A stretch of 64,000 nucleotides of DNA. It comes from Methylonatrum kenyense (lineage in GTDB: Bacteria > Pseudomonadota > Gammaproteobacteria > Nitrococcales > Aquisalimonadaceae). A program made the translations under genes and the position numbers. Of the stretch, positions 29,452 through 42,759 are shown one piece after another; the first letter of the stretch is position 1; the number at the start of each line of letters is the position of its first letter. The DNA lies in contig NZ_JALPKO010000007.1 in assembly GCF_023195885.1 (NCBI RefSeq), positions 1-64,000 of the forward strand, given 5' to 3'. Under the pieces are notes generated by a model, which searched no databases, was not told where the DNA came from, and saw only the letters and a list, made by a program, of their open reading frames with translations.

Positions 29452-29721
29452 ATGACGGAAACCCGCGACACGATTATCGAATTTCCCTGCGAATTCCCGG
29501 TCAAGGTGATGGGCCGGGCCGAGCCGGACTTCGTGCTGCGCGTGGCCGGCATCGTGCGCGAACACGTGCCCGAATTGCGCGACGCCGATATCGATACCGC
29601 CGCCAGCCGCCGCGGCAACTACGTCTCGGTCACCGTTACCTTCACCGCCCGCAGCCAGCATCAGCTCGACCAGGTCTATCGGGCGCTGAATGCGGATGAG
29701 CAGGTGTTGATGACGCTTTAA
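29452..29721 (+). CDS. ybeD: DUF493 (YbeD) protein
   Basis: An 89-residue cytosolic protein of the YbeD family, ACT-like fold; role unknown, conserved beside dacA and lipB. The [24 protein letters not shown] and QLDQVYRAL segments match. Starts 12 nt after dacA. Its stop codon lies in the loop of a hairpin. Confidence 0.93.
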   Translation: MTETRDTIIEFPCEFPVKVMGRAEPDFVLRVAGIVREHVPELRDADIDTAASRRGNYVSVTVTFTARSQHQLDQVYRALNADEQVLMTL

Positions 29722-29738
29722 ACAGCGTCATCGTTTTA
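29711..29738 (+). terminator. Hairpin over the ybeD stop, possible terminator
   Basis: TGACGCT (29711-29717) pairs with AGCGTCA (29724-29730) around a loop holding the TAA stop; TCGTTTTA follows. It could end the mreB-ybeD transcript ahead of lipB. Confidence 0.5.
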
Positions 29739-29758
29739 CGTTTAACGTTTTAGGTTTA
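29732..29758. repeat. TTTTACG/TTTTAGG repeat, copy 4 (short)
   Basis: CGTTTTACG, TTTAACG and TTTTAGG units in a row, lacking the inverted second half seen in other copies. It lies directly before palindromic copy C. Confidence 0.6.
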
Positions 29759-29795
29759 AAGAACGAGCCGCTTTGTTCGCGGGCTTCGGTCTGGA

Positions 29796-29903
29796 GCGGG
29801 GTGTCGGGGTGCCTGTCGAGGGGACGCCGTGAACTCATCCATGAGGGCTTGACGGTCGCGTCCCTGCGACCGACACCCCACGACAGGCACCCCGACACCC
29901 CGC
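29796..29903 (+). repeat. Structured palindromic element, copy C
   Basis: Perfectly complementary 23-bp outer arms (29796-29818 and 29881-29903). The core has CTCAT-CC-ATGAG, a GCTTGA linker, and CGGTCGCG-TCCC-TGCGACCG (29853-29872; the closing pair is G-U). It ends 32 nt before the lipB ATG, inside the ybeD-lipB gap. Confidence 0.85.
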
Positions 29904-29935
29904 CCCGCAAGCTTCGACGACGAATCGGAAAACGC

Positions 29936-30595
29936 ATGTCCAGTCACACCGCCCGCGATACCCGCCCGCAACCACCGCTGCTGCGGCGGTTGGGGCTGCG
30001 CGATTATCGGCAGACCTGGCGGGCGATGCAGGACTTTACCGACGGGCGCGGGCCGGGGACGCGGGATGAACTCTGGCTGGTGGAACATCCGCCGGTGTTC
30101 ACGCTTGGCCTGAATGGCAAGCCGGAACACGTGCTTGATGCCGGCGACATACCGGTGGTGCCGGTGGACCGGGGCGGCCAGGTGACCTATCACGGGCCGG
30201 GCCAGGTGGTGCTTTACACGCTGCTGGACGTGCGCCGCCGCGGACTGGGCGTGCGCGCCCTGGTCATGCTGCTGGAGCAGGCGATGATCGACCTGCTGGC
30301 CGAACTGGACATCCGGGCACGCGCCCGTCGCGATGCACCGGGGGTGTATGTCGGCGACGACAAGATCGGCGCCATCGGCCTGCGGGTCCGGCGCGGTGCC
30401 AGCTATCACGGCCTGAGCCTGAACGTGGACATGGACCTGGCGCCGTTCGAGCGCATCAATCCCTGCGGATACCCCGGGCTTGGCGTAACCCGAATACGCG
30501 ACCAGGCCGCCTTCCACGATGCCAGCGTCGACACCGTCGGGCCGCGATTGGCAGAGCGCCTGCAGTTGCTGCTGGAAAAACGGAACAGGGACTGA
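29936..30595 (+). CDS. lipB: Octanoyl-ACP:protein octanoyltransferase
   Basis: Moves octanoyl from ACP to lipoyl domains, here including GcvH encoded in the window. The 219-residue product has [12 protein letters not shown], the catalytic Cys in INPCGYPG and [15 protein letters not shown]. The ATG at 29936 has CGGAA upstream; the longer frame reads through palindromic copy C. lipA, often next, is absent: the next gene is convergent and the two stop codons abut (TGATCA). Confidence 0.96.
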   Translation: MSSHTARDTRPQPPLLRRLGLRDYRQTWRAMQDFTDGRGPGTRDELWLVEHPPVFTLGLNGKPEHVLDAGDIPVVPVDRGGQVTYHGPGQVVLYTLLDVRRRGLGVRALVMLLEQAMIDLLAELDIRARARRDAPGVYVGDDKIGAIGLRVRRGASYHGLSLNVDMDLAPFERINPCGYPGLGVTRIRDQAAFHDASVDTVGPRLAERLQLLLEKRNRD

Positions 30596-31654
30596 TCAGA
30601 CGGGGTCCGGGGAGACTTTCGAACGCCTGGCATCAGCGATCCGTTCCGCGGCCACCGGCAGCATGATGTAGCACAGGCAGTCCTGACGGATCACCGTGCC
30701 GTCCAGGGTCAGCATGCTTGGCATCATCGGCCGCCGGGTCACCAGTTCGCCATCGCGCAGCTGAAAATACGCCTCGGCGTCGGCTCCGTCCGGGTCGTCC
30801 ACGACCACCGGCATCGACTCGCCGCTGAAACGGCCCAGCGCGGTGCCCTTGGGCAGGACCTGGAAATTCAGGCGATCCAGATCCTCCAGCAGATCCAGCC
30901 CCTGACCGCTGCCATCGAATCCGAAGTCCTGGTGCGGCGGAATGCGAACGCGCGCCACGGTCTCGAACAGATCCACCTGATCCCTGGGCGGCAGCTCCGG
31001 AAGTTCCGACAAATGCAACACATCCTCGATGTACTGCTCCACATACGCGACCCCCGCCTCCAGGCCCGGCTTGCCGCATTCCAGTGTCACCGCCGGGCAC
31101 AGGTCCGCCATCGCCAGCGATTGCACGCCGCGCGGACGCGTGAAATAGACCATCGTCCGGCTGAACAACGAGGCCAGGGCCATGTAGCGCCCGTCCAGCC
31201 TGTTGATGCAGCCGTAATAGGGGTTGCGGCCGGTGTTGTTGTGAACATCGATGCTGGCAAACAGCTCCCGCCGCCGCAGACGTTCCACCAGGGCCGCCAT
31301 CAGCCGGGTCTCCGGGCAATCCGGCAGTTCGGTTTTCGGCCAGACCCGGTTGAAATCCACCTGGCCCTCGAGCCGGCGCACATCGAAGGCGGCGGCGTCC
31401 ACATTGCCGATGAACAACAGCAGGCTGCGCGGCAGCGGGCGGTCACGATACCGGCGCAGCAGCCGCTGCAGGGCCAGGAAACCGGTGGTTTCATTGCCGT
31501 GCAGAAGCACGGACAGGAACACCGGCTGCTGCCGCCGCCCGGGGAACTCGAGCAGGCTCGGCCCGCCCAGCAGATCCCGCAACGCCGTGGGCGGCACGTC
31601 CAGCAATTCGGCAGGTGGCGTCTCGTAATGGTGCAGGCGCAGCGGTTCGGACAC
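30596..31654 (-). CDS. M14-family succinylglutamate desuccinylase/aspartoacylase-like hydrolase
   Basis: A 352-residue cytosolic zinc hydrolase of the AstE/AspA type: zinc ligands in LLHGNETTG (His and Glu) and DVHNNTG (His), VTLECGKPG near the likely catalytic Glu, and a C-terminal beta domain. No signal peptide. It starts with GTG 4 nt after the GCS2 ligase stop. The substrate is unknown; aspartoacylase relatives cleave N-acyl amino acids. Genes upstream are a glutamate-cysteine-ligase-like enzyme and the MurNAc-recycling pair. Confidence 0.8.
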   Translation of the reverse strand: MSEPLRLHHYETPPAELLDVPPTALRDLLGGPSLLEFPGRRQQPVFLSVLLHGNETTGFLALQRLLRRYRDRPLPRSLLLFIGNVDAAAFDVRRLEGQVDFNRVWPKTELPDCPETRLMAALVERLRRRELFASIDVHNNTGRNPYYGCINRLDGRYMALASLFSRTMVYFTRPRGVQSLAMADLCPAVTLECGKPGLEAGVAYVEQYIEDVLHLSELPELPPRDQVDLFETVARVRIPPHQDFGFDGSGQGLDLLEDLDRLNFQVLPKGTALGRFSGESMPVVVDDPDGADAEAYFQLRDGELVTRRPMMPSMLTLDGTVIRQDCLCYIMLPVAAERIADARRSKVSPDPV

Positions 31655-31658
31655 GCGT

Positions 31659-34763
<3,105 letters not shown>

Positions 34764-35010
34764 GGCATTCCCTCCTTCTGAATGTTTCGCAGTGTATGTC
34801 AGGCACCGCTGCCGCTCGACCCCCGTCACCGGGAACGGCAGCCGACCGGCGGAATGCAGGTTCGCGTTGGCGGCCTCTGCTGGGCGGCGGTAGCATGCGT
34901 GATAACAGAGAATGCGCGTCTGACCGGATGCAGACCGGTGAAGCACCGGCCGGACCGCGAGAACAACGACATGGCGCGGGACCTGCCCGGCGCGCACCAA
35001 GGGGACCACA

Positions 35011-37326
35011 GTGATTCGCAGCATCCGCATCCGCCCTCGCCTGCCGGCTCTGGCGCTGGCCATGCTGCCCTGCCTGGTGTTTGCCGATACCCCCGAGCCA
35101 TGGCCGGTGCTGGAGGAAGAGCGCCAGCGCTGGGACGGTTGCGCCGATGCGCCACCTGCTTTCGAGATGACGCCGCTGGTGCTGCCCGACGACCCGGACA
35201 CGCCGATGGTGATCGATGCCGACCGGGCCACCTTCGACAACCGTCGCCGGGTGCATGATCTCGAGGGCAATGTCGAGGTGGATCATGGCGGGCAAAAACT
35301 GCGCGCCGATGCCATGCGCTACCTCGAACGCGAGGACCGGGCCGAGGCCCGCGGCCGCATGCGCTACCAGCAGGATGGCCTGATCCTCGGCGGCAGCCAG
35401 GGGCACATGCGGCTGGCCTCGGATCAGGGCGAAATGGACGATGTCGAATACGTGTTCGCCGAGACCCTGATGCAGGGCCGCTCCCGGCACCTGGAACTGG
35501 AAAGCCGGCAGGTGGTGGTGTTGAGCGACGCCAGCTACTCCACCTGCGAACCGGGCGATGAACTCTGGAACATGCGGGCCAGCCGGATCCGGCTCAATCG
35601 CGAGACCGGCCGCGGTGAAGCCTGGCACGCCCGCATGGTGATGTTCGGGGCCCCGGTTTTCTATACGCCCTACGTCAATTTCCCGATCGACGACCGCCGC
35701 AAGACCGGTCTGCTGCCACCGACACTGTCGCAGTCGGACCGCACCGGCACCGACATCAGTGTGCCCTTCTACTGGAATATCGCGCCGAACTACGACGCCA
35801 CGATCATCCCCCGCTACCTGAGCAAGCGCGGGCTGATGCTGGACAACGAATTCCGCTACCTGCAGCGGCGTTTTAATTCGGAGGGCGAGGCGCGGGTCGC
35901 CTACCTGCCGGACGACGACGAGTTCGGCAGCGACCGCTGGAGCGTGGCCTTCAACCACCGCATGCGCCTGGCCCGCAACCTGCGCTTCCGGGGTGAGTTC
36001 AACCGGGTCAGTGATGACGAGTATTTCCGCGACCTCGGCACCTCACTGTATCGTTCCAGCAGCAACAACCTGCCCTCCGAAGGCACGTTCACCTACAGCA
36101 CCACCGATGTGCGGGCCCGCCTGCGCACCCAGGTGTTCCAGAACCTGAACCCGGACCTGAACGTCGCCAACCGGCCCTATGAACGGGTACCGCAACTGGA
36201 TTATCTGTACACGCCGGCGCGGACCGAGCTCGGCGAGGTGCCCTTGCAGGGCACGTTCTACGGCGAGGCGGTGCGCTTCGACACGCCGGGCCGGAGGATC
36301 CGCGACACCGGCAACCGCTTCGACATCGCGCCCCGGGTCAGCATGCCGTTCGAATCGGCGGCCGGCTACATCCGTCCCGCCCTGACCCTGCGCGCGACCA
36401 ACTATGACCTGGACCGCGGCAGCCGGAACGAGGGCAAGGACGCCAGCGTAAACCGGGTGCTGCCGCTGGCCAGCATCGATTCGGCACTGTTCTTCGATCG
36501 CCATTTCGAGGGCTTCGGCCGGGAGCTGACCCAGACCCTGGAACCCCGTTTGTTCTACGCCTTCGTGCCGTACACGGACCAGGACGACATCCCGCTGTTC
36601 GACACCGGCCGTCCGGAGCCCAGTCTGTTCCAGCTGTTCAGCGAGAACCGCTTCATTGGTGGCGACCGGGTCGGTGACACCAACCAGATCAGCCTGGGCC
36701 TGAGCAGCCGCTTCCGGAACCGGCTCAGCGGTCGCGAGTACTTCCGGATCGGGGTCGGCCAGGCCTACTTCTTCACCGACCGCCGGGTGACCGCCTTCGC
36801 CGATGACGAACCGGACACCCGCAACCGTTCGGACATCATCACAGAAACCCAGGCCCTGCTGCCGGCCGGCTTTCAGGCCCGCACCGAATTCCAGTGGGAC
36901 CCGGACACCAGCAAGACCTCACTGGCCGGCGCGCGGCTGAGCTGGATGCCGCCGCGGACCTCGGCCAGTCATGGCCTGCGCCCGGTGATCACCACCGGCT
37001 ACCGATCGCGATACCGCGATGATCAGCGCCGGCTGGAAATCGGCGACGTGGCCGCCGTGTTCCCGATCAGTCAGCGCTGGAGCGGCCTGGGCGGCTGGCG
37101 CTATGACTCGCTGGAAGGGCAAACCATCGAGGCGTTTGGTGGTCTGGAGTACAGGGACTGCTGCTGGAGCATCCGGCTGGTCAGCCGCTATTTCCGGGAA
37201 GAACCGCAGGAAGAACCCGATCGCCAGATCCTGTTGCAGTTCGAGTTTCGTGGATTGGGCAATATCGGTGACAATGTGCGCGATCTTCTCGACGAAACCG
37301 TTTTCGGTTACGAACGCCTGAGGTAA
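35011..37326 (+). CDS. lptD: LPS-assembly protein LptD
   Basis: Outer-membrane beta-barrel that with LptE inserts lipopolysaccharide. The 771-residue product has a signal peptide (ALALAMLPCLVFA), the OstA jellyroll (PMVIDADRATFDNRRRVHDLEGNVEVDHG), the barrel with FPIDDRRKTGLL, and Cys residues near the N-terminus (WDGC, STCEP) and C-terminus (RDCCW) for the inter-domain disulfides. It starts with GTG preceded by AAGGGGA. surA follows after 10 nt. Confidence 0.97.
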   Translation: MIRSIRIRPRLPALALAMLPCLVFADTPEPWPVLEEERQRWDGCADAPPAFEMTPLVLPDDPDTPMVIDADRATFDNRRRVHDLEGNVEVDHGGQKLRADAMRYLEREDRAEARGRMRYQQDGLILGGSQGHMRLASDQGEMDDVEYVFAETLMQGRSRHLELESRQVVVLSDASYSTCEPGDELWNMRASRIRLNRETGRGEAWHARMVMFGAPVFYTPYVNFPIDDRRKTGLLPPTLSQSDRTGTDISVPFYWNIAPNYDATIIPRYLSKRGLMLDNEFRYLQRRFNSEGEARVAYLPDDDEFGSDRWSVAFNHRMRLARNLRFRGEFNRVSDDEYFRDLGTSLYRSSSNNLPSEGTFTYSTTDVRARLRTQVFQNLNPDLNVANRPYERVPQLDYLYTPARTELGEVPLQGTFYGEAVRFDTPGRRIRDTGNRFDIAPRVSMPFESAAGYIRPALTLRATNYDLDRGSRNEGKDASVNRVLPLASIDSALFFDRHFEGFGRELTQTLEPRLFYAFVPYTDQDDIPLFDTGRPEPSLFQLFSENRFIGGDRVGDTNQISLGLSSRFRNRLSGREYFRIGVGQAYFFTDRRVTAFADDEPDTRNRSDIITETQALLPAGFQARTEFQWDPDTSKTSLAGARLSWMPPRTSASHGLRPVITTGYRSRYRDDQRRLEIGDVAAVFPISQRWSGLGGWRYDSLEGQTIEAFGGLEYRDCCWSIRLVSRYFREEPQEEPDRQILLQFEFRGLGNIGDNVRDLLDETVFGYERLR

Positions 37327-37336
37327 ATCCGTTCCC

Positions 37337-38620
37337 ATGACAGCAATTTTCCAATCGCTGCGCGCTGCCGTCAGCCTGGCCGTGGTCCTGTTTGCAGGTG
37401 CCGCCCTGGCCGAGCCGATCGATCGCATCGTCGCCGTCGTCAACGACGACATCATTCTCGAATCGGAACTGCGCGCGGAAACCGTGTCGGTGCAACAGCA
37501 GTTTGCCGGCCAGAACCTGCCCACCGGCCGCGAGCTGGAACGTCAGGTGATGGAGCGCCTGATCATGAAGCGGCTGCAACTCAACCGGGCTGCGCAGATG
37601 GGTATCACCGTCGACGAACAGACCCTGAACGCTGCGGTCCGCCGGGTCGCCCAACAGAACAACATGGGCCTGCCGGAGTTCCAGCAGGCACTGCAGGCGG
37701 AAGGCATTCCGTTCGAGCGCTTCCGCCAGGACCTGGAAGAGGAAATCATCATCAGCCGGCTGCACCAGCAACAGGTGGAGCGGCAGGTTGAGGTGAGCCA
37801 GCAGGAAATCGACGAATTCCTGGCCACGGCGGCCGGCTCCGAAGACATGGAATACCGGGTCAGCCTGATCCAGATCTCGACCCCGGACGCGGCCTCCTCC
37901 GATGCCATCGCCGAAGCCCGCGAGCAGGCGGAGAGCGCGCTGGCCGAAATCCGCGATGGTGAAGACTTCAACCAGGTGGCAGCCCGGGTTTCCGATGGCC
38001 AGCAGGCACTGGAAGGCGGTGATCTGGGCTGGCGCCAGGCGGGCCAGTTGCCGAGCGCGATTGCCGAGGACGTGATGGCCATGGAAAGCGGCGAGGTGTC
38101 CGAGGTGCTGCGCGGCGGCAACGCCTTCTACATCGTCAAGCTGGAGGACCGCCGTTCCGAGGATACCCAGATCGTGACCCAGACCCGTGCCCGGCACATC
38201 CTGATCCAGCCCAGCGAGGTGGTCAGCGACCAGGATGCCCAGGCACGGCTGCGCAGCCTGCGCGAACGCATCGTCGAGGACGGCGAATCGTTCTCGGCAC
38301 TGGCGCAATCCCATTCCGATGACCGCGGCACCGCATCAGGCGGCGGCGACCTGGACTGGACCTCGCCGGGCCAACTGGTGCCCGACTTCCAGCGCGCCAT
38401 GGACAGCCTGGAGATCGGCGAAATCAGCGAGCCGTTCCAGAGTCAGTTCGGCTGGCACATCGTCGAAGTGCTGGACCGGCGCGAACACGACAGTACCGAG
38501 GATTACCGGCGTGCCCGAGCCGCCTCGCAGATCCGCGAGCGCAAGGGCGAGGAAGCGCTGGAGGGCTGGCTGCGCCGCCTGCGTGACGACGCCTTCGTCG
38601 ACAACCGCCTGGAGAGTTGA
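37337..38620 (+). CDS. surA: Periplasmic chaperone/peptidyl-prolyl isomerase SurA
   Basis: Escorts outer-membrane proteins including LptD. The 427-residue product has a signal peptide ending GAALA, the SurA N-terminal domain ([18 protein letters not shown]) and two parvulin domains (about 170-272 and 283-382, [11 protein letters not shown] and [11 protein letters not shown]). The spacing to lptD and pdxA is the usual operon. Confidence 0.97.
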   Translation: MTAIFQSLRAAVSLAVVLFAGAALAEPIDRIVAVVNDDIILESELRAETVSVQQQFAGQNLPTGRELERQVMERLIMKRLQLNRAAQMGITVDEQTLNAAVRRVAQQNNMGLPEFQQALQAEGIPFERFRQDLEEEIIISRLHQQQVERQVEVSQQEIDEFLATAAGSEDMEYRVSLIQISTPDAASSDAIAEAREQAESALAEIRDGEDFNQVAARVSDGQQALEGGDLGWRQAGQLPSAIAEDVMAMESGEVSEVLRGGNAFYIVKLEDRRSEDTQIVTQTRARHILIQPSEVVSDQDAQARLRSLRERIVEDGESFSALAQSHSDDRGTASGGGDLDWTSPGQLVPDFQRAMDSLEIGEISEPFQSQFGWHIVEVLDRREHDSTEDYRRARAASQIRERKGEEALEGWLRRLRDDAFVDNRLES

Positions 38621-38625
38621 GCGGC

Positions 38626-39603
38626 GTGGCCGACCGACTGGCGCTGACTGTCGGTGAACCGGCGGGTATTGGCCCTGACCTCGTCGTGCAGATTGCCCAG
38701 CAGGCCCGCAGCCACGGGCTGGTTGCCATCGGCGACCACGATGTCCTGCAGGACCGCGCGCGTGACCTGGGGCTGCCTCTGGTGCTGCGGGAGGATGACG
38801 GCGGTCCGGCCTGCAGGCAAGCCGGACGGTTGACCCTGCGGCATTGCCCCGTTGCCGCCAGCGTCCGCTGCGGCCGGCTCGATCCCGCCAACGGCCCCCA
38901 CGTGCTGGAGATGCTGCGCCTGGCCGGCCGGGGATGCCTGGACGGCGACTTCGATGCCGTGGTCACGGCGCCGGTGCAGAAAAGCGTGATCAACGAGGCC
39001 GGTGTCGCCTTCAGTGGCCACACCGAATTCTTCGCCGAGCTCTGCGGCCGCATGCGCCCGGTAATGATGCTGGCCGCCGGCGAGCTGCGGGTGGCGCTGG
39101 CCACCACGCATCTGCCGTTGCGGGATGTGGCCGATGCGATTACCGGACCACTGCTGGCCGAGGTGCTGGAAACCCTGGACCGTGACCTGCAACGCTGGCT
39201 GGGCATCGAACGACCCCGGATCCTGGTCTGCGGACTCAACCCGCACGCCGGCGAAGGCGGCCACCTGGGTCGCGAGGAGCTGGACGTGATCAATCCAGCG
39301 CTGGATTCGTTGCGGGCCAACGGCTTGAACCTGGTGGGGCCCTTGCCCGCCGATACCCTGTTCACGCCACGTTCGCTACAGGGTGCCGACGCAGTGCTGG
39401 CCATGTACCACGACCAGGGCCTGCCGGTGCTGAAACACGCCGGCTTCGGTGAGGCGGTCAACATCACCCTGGGCCTGCCGATCGTCCGCACTTCGGTGGA
39501 TCATGGAACGGCCCTGCCTCTCGCCGGCAGCGGCCAGGCCGAGACCGGCAGCCTGCAGGCGGCGATCGACTACGCGGCGCGCATGGTGCAGGCGGCCGCC
39601 TGA
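38626..39603 (+). CDS. pdxA: 4-hydroxythreonine-4-phosphate dehydrogenase
   Basis: Acts in pyridoxal-phosphate synthesis. The 325-residue product has [25 protein letters not shown], metal-binding His in [18 protein letters not shown] and [12 protein letters not shown] prefer the GTG at 38626, 9 nt after GGAGAG; the TTG three codons earlier overlaps surA with no room for a ribosome-binding site. The usual next genes ksgA-apaG-apaH are instead at 52-55 kb on the other strand. Confidence 0.96.
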   Translation: MADRLALTVGEPAGIGPDLVVQIAQQARSHGLVAIGDHDVLQDRARDLGLPLVLREDDGGPACRQAGRLTLRHCPVAASVRCGRLDPANGPHVLEMLRLAGRGCLDGDFDAVVTAPVQKSVINEAGVAFSGHTEFFAELCGRMRPVMMLAAGELRVALATTHLPLRDVADAITGPLLAEVLETLDRDLQRWLGIERPRILVCGLNPHAGEGGHLGREELDVINPALDSLRANGLNLVGPLPADTLFTPRSLQGADAVLAMYHDQGLPVLKHAGFGEAVNITLGLPIVRTSVDHGTALPLAGSGQAETGSLQAAIDYAARMVQAAA

Positions 39604-39663
39604 TTGTCAGTGCTGGTCTCAGCGCAGACTCGCGAATAAATCAGAGTTAAGACCTTCCGGCGC

Positions 39664-39775
39664 GGCGGGGGCAGGGGAGCAGCAGCTCCGGAAACGCCGT
39701 AAACGCGTCCATGCGGGCTCGACGGCGGCATCCCTGCCGCCGACGTTCCTTCGCTGCTGCTCCCCTGCCCCCGCC
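39664..39775 (+). repeat. Structured palindromic element, copy D
   Basis: Perfect 22-bp outer arms (39664-39685 and 39754-39775). The core has CGCGT-CC-ATGCG (one G-U), a GCTCGA linker and CGGCGGCA-TCCC-TGCCGCCG (39723-39742). It fills most of the pdxA-alaA gap (39604-39891); 20 nt upstream is AATAAATCAG, which also occurs at the 63833 repeat. Confidence 0.85.
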
Positions 39776-39891
39776 TTCGTGCAGAACCTCTGCGATTTGC
39801 AAGTGCCGTGCTGGTTTCCGCCGCTATCGCGGCGATCCCTGCGTCTCGTTATACTGCTCGGCTTGTTTCACGCACCAGTATTGGGTGGGCC

Positions 39892-41124
39892 ATGCGCACG
39901 CTTCGCAAATCGCACAAACTCGCGGACGTCTGCTACGACATCCGGGGCCCCGTTCTGACCGAAGCCACCCGGCTCGAGGACGAAGGCCAGCGCATCATGA
40001 AGCTGAATATCGGCAACCCGGCCGCATTCGGCTTCGAGGCGCCGGACGAAATCCTGCAGGACGTGATCCGCAACCTGCCGCGGGCCCAGGGCTATTCCGA
40101 TGCGCGCGGCGTGTTCGCCGCGCGAAAGGCCGTGATGCAGCAATGCCAGCAGCAGGGCGTGCGCGATGTCGACGTTGACGATATCTGGCTCGGCAACGGT
40201 GTCAGCGAACTGATCGTGATGTCGATGCAGGCGCTGATCAACAACGGCGACGAGGTGCTGATCCCGGCGCCGGATTATCCGCTGTGGACCGCCGCGGTCA
40301 GCCTGTCCGGCGGCCGTCCGGTGCATTACCTGTGCGACGAGACCCAGGACTGGGAACCGGATCTGGCGGACATGGAGGCCAAGATCACCGAGCACACCCG
40401 CGGCATCGTCGTGATCAACCCGAACAATCCCACCGGCGCCGTCTACAGCCGCGAGACGCTGGAGCAGATCGTGGACATGGCCCGACGCCACCGACTGGTG
40501 CTGTTCGCCGACGAGATCTACGACAAGATCCTCTACGACGAGGTCAAACATCTGCCGATGGCCTCGCTCAGCGACGATGTGCTGACCATCAGTTTTTCCG
40601 GACTGTCCAAGGTCTACCGTGCCGCCGGCTTCCGTTCGGGATGGATGTTCCTCAGCGGCGATCGCAGCGGCGCCGAGGACTACATCGAAGGGCTCAACAT
40701 CCTGGCATCCATGCGGCTGTGTGCGAATGTGCCGGCGCAGTTCGCCGTACAGACCGCCCTCGGTGGCTACCAGAGCATCCGCGACCTGATCGTGCCCGGT
40801 GGCAGGCTCTACGATCAGCGGACCATGGCCTACGAGCGGGTCAATGCGATCCCGGGACTGTCCTGTGTCAAGCCACAGGGGGCCTTGTACCTTTTCCTGC
40901 GACTGGATCCGGAAATCTACCCAATCAAGGATGACCGCCGGATCGTGCTGGACCTGCTGCGCCAGGAACATCTGCTGCTGGTAGAGGGAACGGCCTTCAA
41001 CTGGCCGACGCCGGACCACCTGCGGCTGGTGTTCCTGCCCCACCGCGAGGATCTGAATATCGCCCTGGACCGGCTGGACCATTTCCTCGGACGACTGCGG
41101 CGGCAATACGGCACCGCCGCCTGA
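39892..41124 (+). CDS. alaA: Alanine transaminase, AlaA-type aminotransferase
   Basis: PLP-dependent fold-type I aminotransferase converting pyruvate and glutamate to alanine. The 410-residue product has KLNIGNPAAFGFEAPDEI, GNGVSELIVMSMQAL, NPNNPTGAVYS, DEIYDKILYD and the PLP Lys240 in SGLSKVYRAAGFRSGW. The pattern fits E. coli AlaA/YfbQ in length and motifs. The ATG at 39892 follows a GGGTGGG. Confidence 0.9.
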   Translation: MRTLRKSHKLADVCYDIRGPVLTEATRLEDEGQRIMKLNIGNPAAFGFEAPDEILQDVIRNLPRAQGYSDARGVFAARKAVMQQCQQQGVRDVDVDDIWLGNGVSELIVMSMQALINNGDEVLIPAPDYPLWTAAVSLSGGRPVHYLCDETQDWEPDLADMEAKITEHTRGIVVINPNNPTGAVYSRETLEQIVDMARRHRLVLFADEIYDKILYDEVKHLPMASLSDDVLTISFSGLSKVYRAAGFRSGWMFLSGDRSGAEDYIEGLNILASMRLCANVPAQFAVQTALGGYQSIRDLIVPGGRLYDQRTMAYERVNAIPGLSCVKPQGALYLFLRLDPEIYPIKDDRRIVLDLLRQEHLLLVEGTAFNWPTPDHLRLVFLPHREDLNIALDRLDHFLGRLRRQYGTAA

Positions 41125-41147
41125 GGCGATTTACCGCCGAATCGGGG

Positions 41148-41888
41148 TCAGAACGGAAGCACCGGCGCCACCAGCACGACCTCCCCGGTCGGCGCTCCGG
41201 TGGGCGAGCCGCCCTCGGGCTCGATCGAGACCGCGAATGCACCGGCCTGGCGCAGGTCCTGCAGGTCCTCCTCGGCCAGCGAAATGGTGCGGTCGCCGAC
41301 CCGGGGCAGCAGCCCCATTGAGCGCGGCACCGGATCCTCCTCGGGTGGCAGCAGCCAGAGCTCGTAATCCTGGTCGGGCAAGGTCTCCAGCGGTTCGACG
41401 GCGGTGATGCGCAGCCGCTGCTCGGCCTCCTGGGCCGCCAGCATCCAGTGCTGCCGGCCGCCCTCGCCGGAGAGCACGGCCAGATAATCCGCCGACGGCA
41501 CTTCCACCGGGGCCGGCGGCGGATCCGGCGGCATCATCATGGGCTGGAACACCAGCAGGGCGGCGACGCCGACCGCCCCGGCCAGGGCCAGCGTCCGCCA
41601 GACGCGGATGCTCGCGCCCAGTTTCTCCCGGATGCCTACCTCGGCTTCGCTGCGTCCTGCCATATTGATCCGCGCCAGTATCCCCAGCCAGACCCGCTCG
41701 GTGGGACGGCGCTCGGGCAGCAAGGCATGCAATGCATCGAAGTGCCGCTGCCAGCCGAGCACGCGCTCACGCAACTCCTGCTCGCGCTGCATCCGGCGCT
41801 CGAACCGCAGCCGCGTGCGGCCGGTCATCGTGCCGAGCACGTAAGCTGCGGCCAGCTCGTCGTCCAGCTTCTGCGTCCTGTCGTTCAT
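41148..41888 (-). CDS. RskA-like anti-sigma factor
   Basis: A 246-residue membrane protein: cytosolic N-terminal anti-sigma domain (DDELAAAYVLGTMTGRTRLRFERR), one transmembrane helix (about 101-118, TLALAGAVGVAALLVF), and a periplasmic RskA domain with DQDYELWLLPPEEDP. It would hold the sigma factor encoded just upstream. The ATG overlaps the sigma TGA (ATGA), so the two are made in step. Confidence 0.88.
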   Translation of the reverse strand: MNDRTQKLDDELAAAYVLGTMTGRTRLRFERRMQREQELRERVLGWQRHFDALHALLPERRPTERVWLGILARINMAGRSEAEVGIREKLGASIRVWRTLALAGAVGVAALLVFQPMMMPPDPPPAPVEVPSADYLAVLSGEGGRQHWMLAAQEAEQRLRITAVEPLETLPDQDYELWLLPPEEDPVPRSMGLLPRVGDRTISLAEEDLQDLRQAGAFAVSIEPEGGSPTGAPTGEVVLVAPVLPF

Positions 41889-42472
41889 TCCGCCAGGCAC
41901 CTGCGAAGGCTTTCCAGACCGCGCCGTATCCAGCTCTTGCCGGTGCCCAGGGGCCGTTTCAACTGGCGCCCCAGCTCCGCATGGGTAAAGCCATGCAGGA
42001 AACTGAGCACGATGCTGCGTTGCTGGTCAGGGCTGAGTCGTTCCATGCAGTCTGCCAGGCGCCGGTTTTCCTGGGCCACTGCGGACAGGTCCATCGGGCC
42101 GTCATCTGCCGATACCAGCAGTTCCACCAGGCCGTCGTCGCCGTCCGGCCGACGTCCGCGCTGGCGCACCACATCGATCGCCCGATGCCGTGCAATGCTG
42201 CACATCCAGGCCATCGCGCTGCCATGCCCCGGATGATAATCGGCGGCCCGGTGCCAAATACGGACATAGGCCTCCTGCAACACCTCCTCCGCAAGTTCGC
42301 GCTGATACAGCACGTGCAGGCAAACGGAGAACAGTCGCGGCGACGTCTGCCGATACAGGCGCTCGAATGCCTTCTGGTCGCCATGGCTCACCGACACCAG
42401 CAGATCGATCAGTTCGTCCCTTTGGCCCATATCCCCCGGTTCCGTATCCTGAGCGACCAATGTCGCACCCAT
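41885..42472 (-). CDS. ECF-type sigma-70 family factor
   Basis: About 195 residues with region 2 (DQKAFERLYRQTSPRLFSV to IARHRAIDVVRQ) and region 4 (LSPDQQRSIVLSFLHGFTHAELG, helix-turn-helix). Fits RpoE/SigK-like factors paired with RskA-type anti-sigma. The start is uncertain: ATG 42472 or ATG 42430 (opening MGQRDELIDLL). Its regulon cannot be read from the window. Confidence 0.88.
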   Translation of the reverse strand: MGATLVAQDTEPGDMGQRDELIDLLVSVSHGDQKAFERLYRQTSPRLFSVCLHVLYQRELAEEVLQEAYVRIWHRAADYHPGHGSAMAWMCSIARHRAIDVVRQRGRRPDGDDGLVELLVSADDGPMDLSAVAQENRRLADCMERLSPDQQRSIVLSFLHGFTHAELGRQLKRPLGTGKSWIRRGLESLRRCLAE

Positions 42473-42759
42473 GATGGAAGGTCGAGGCGACAAGTGCCAC
42501 ATCAGACGGCTGTCACCCTGACCGCCAGCCGGTGCAAGGCAGTACGAACCCTGCCCGGAACCGGATGCGGCGCCCACTCGATCCGTGCCCTTATTTCCTG
42601 CCCTGGCCGGATTGCGGTGCCGGACCGGACTGCCTGCGGCCGGACGGGAGGCACCCCGTTACGGGAGCCGCACGGAGCAGAGTGGAAATCCGCGTTTCCC
42701 GCGGCAACTTCTGTTGTATTGTTCTGCCTGATGACCATGCCCGAACCCGGAGCCGACCC

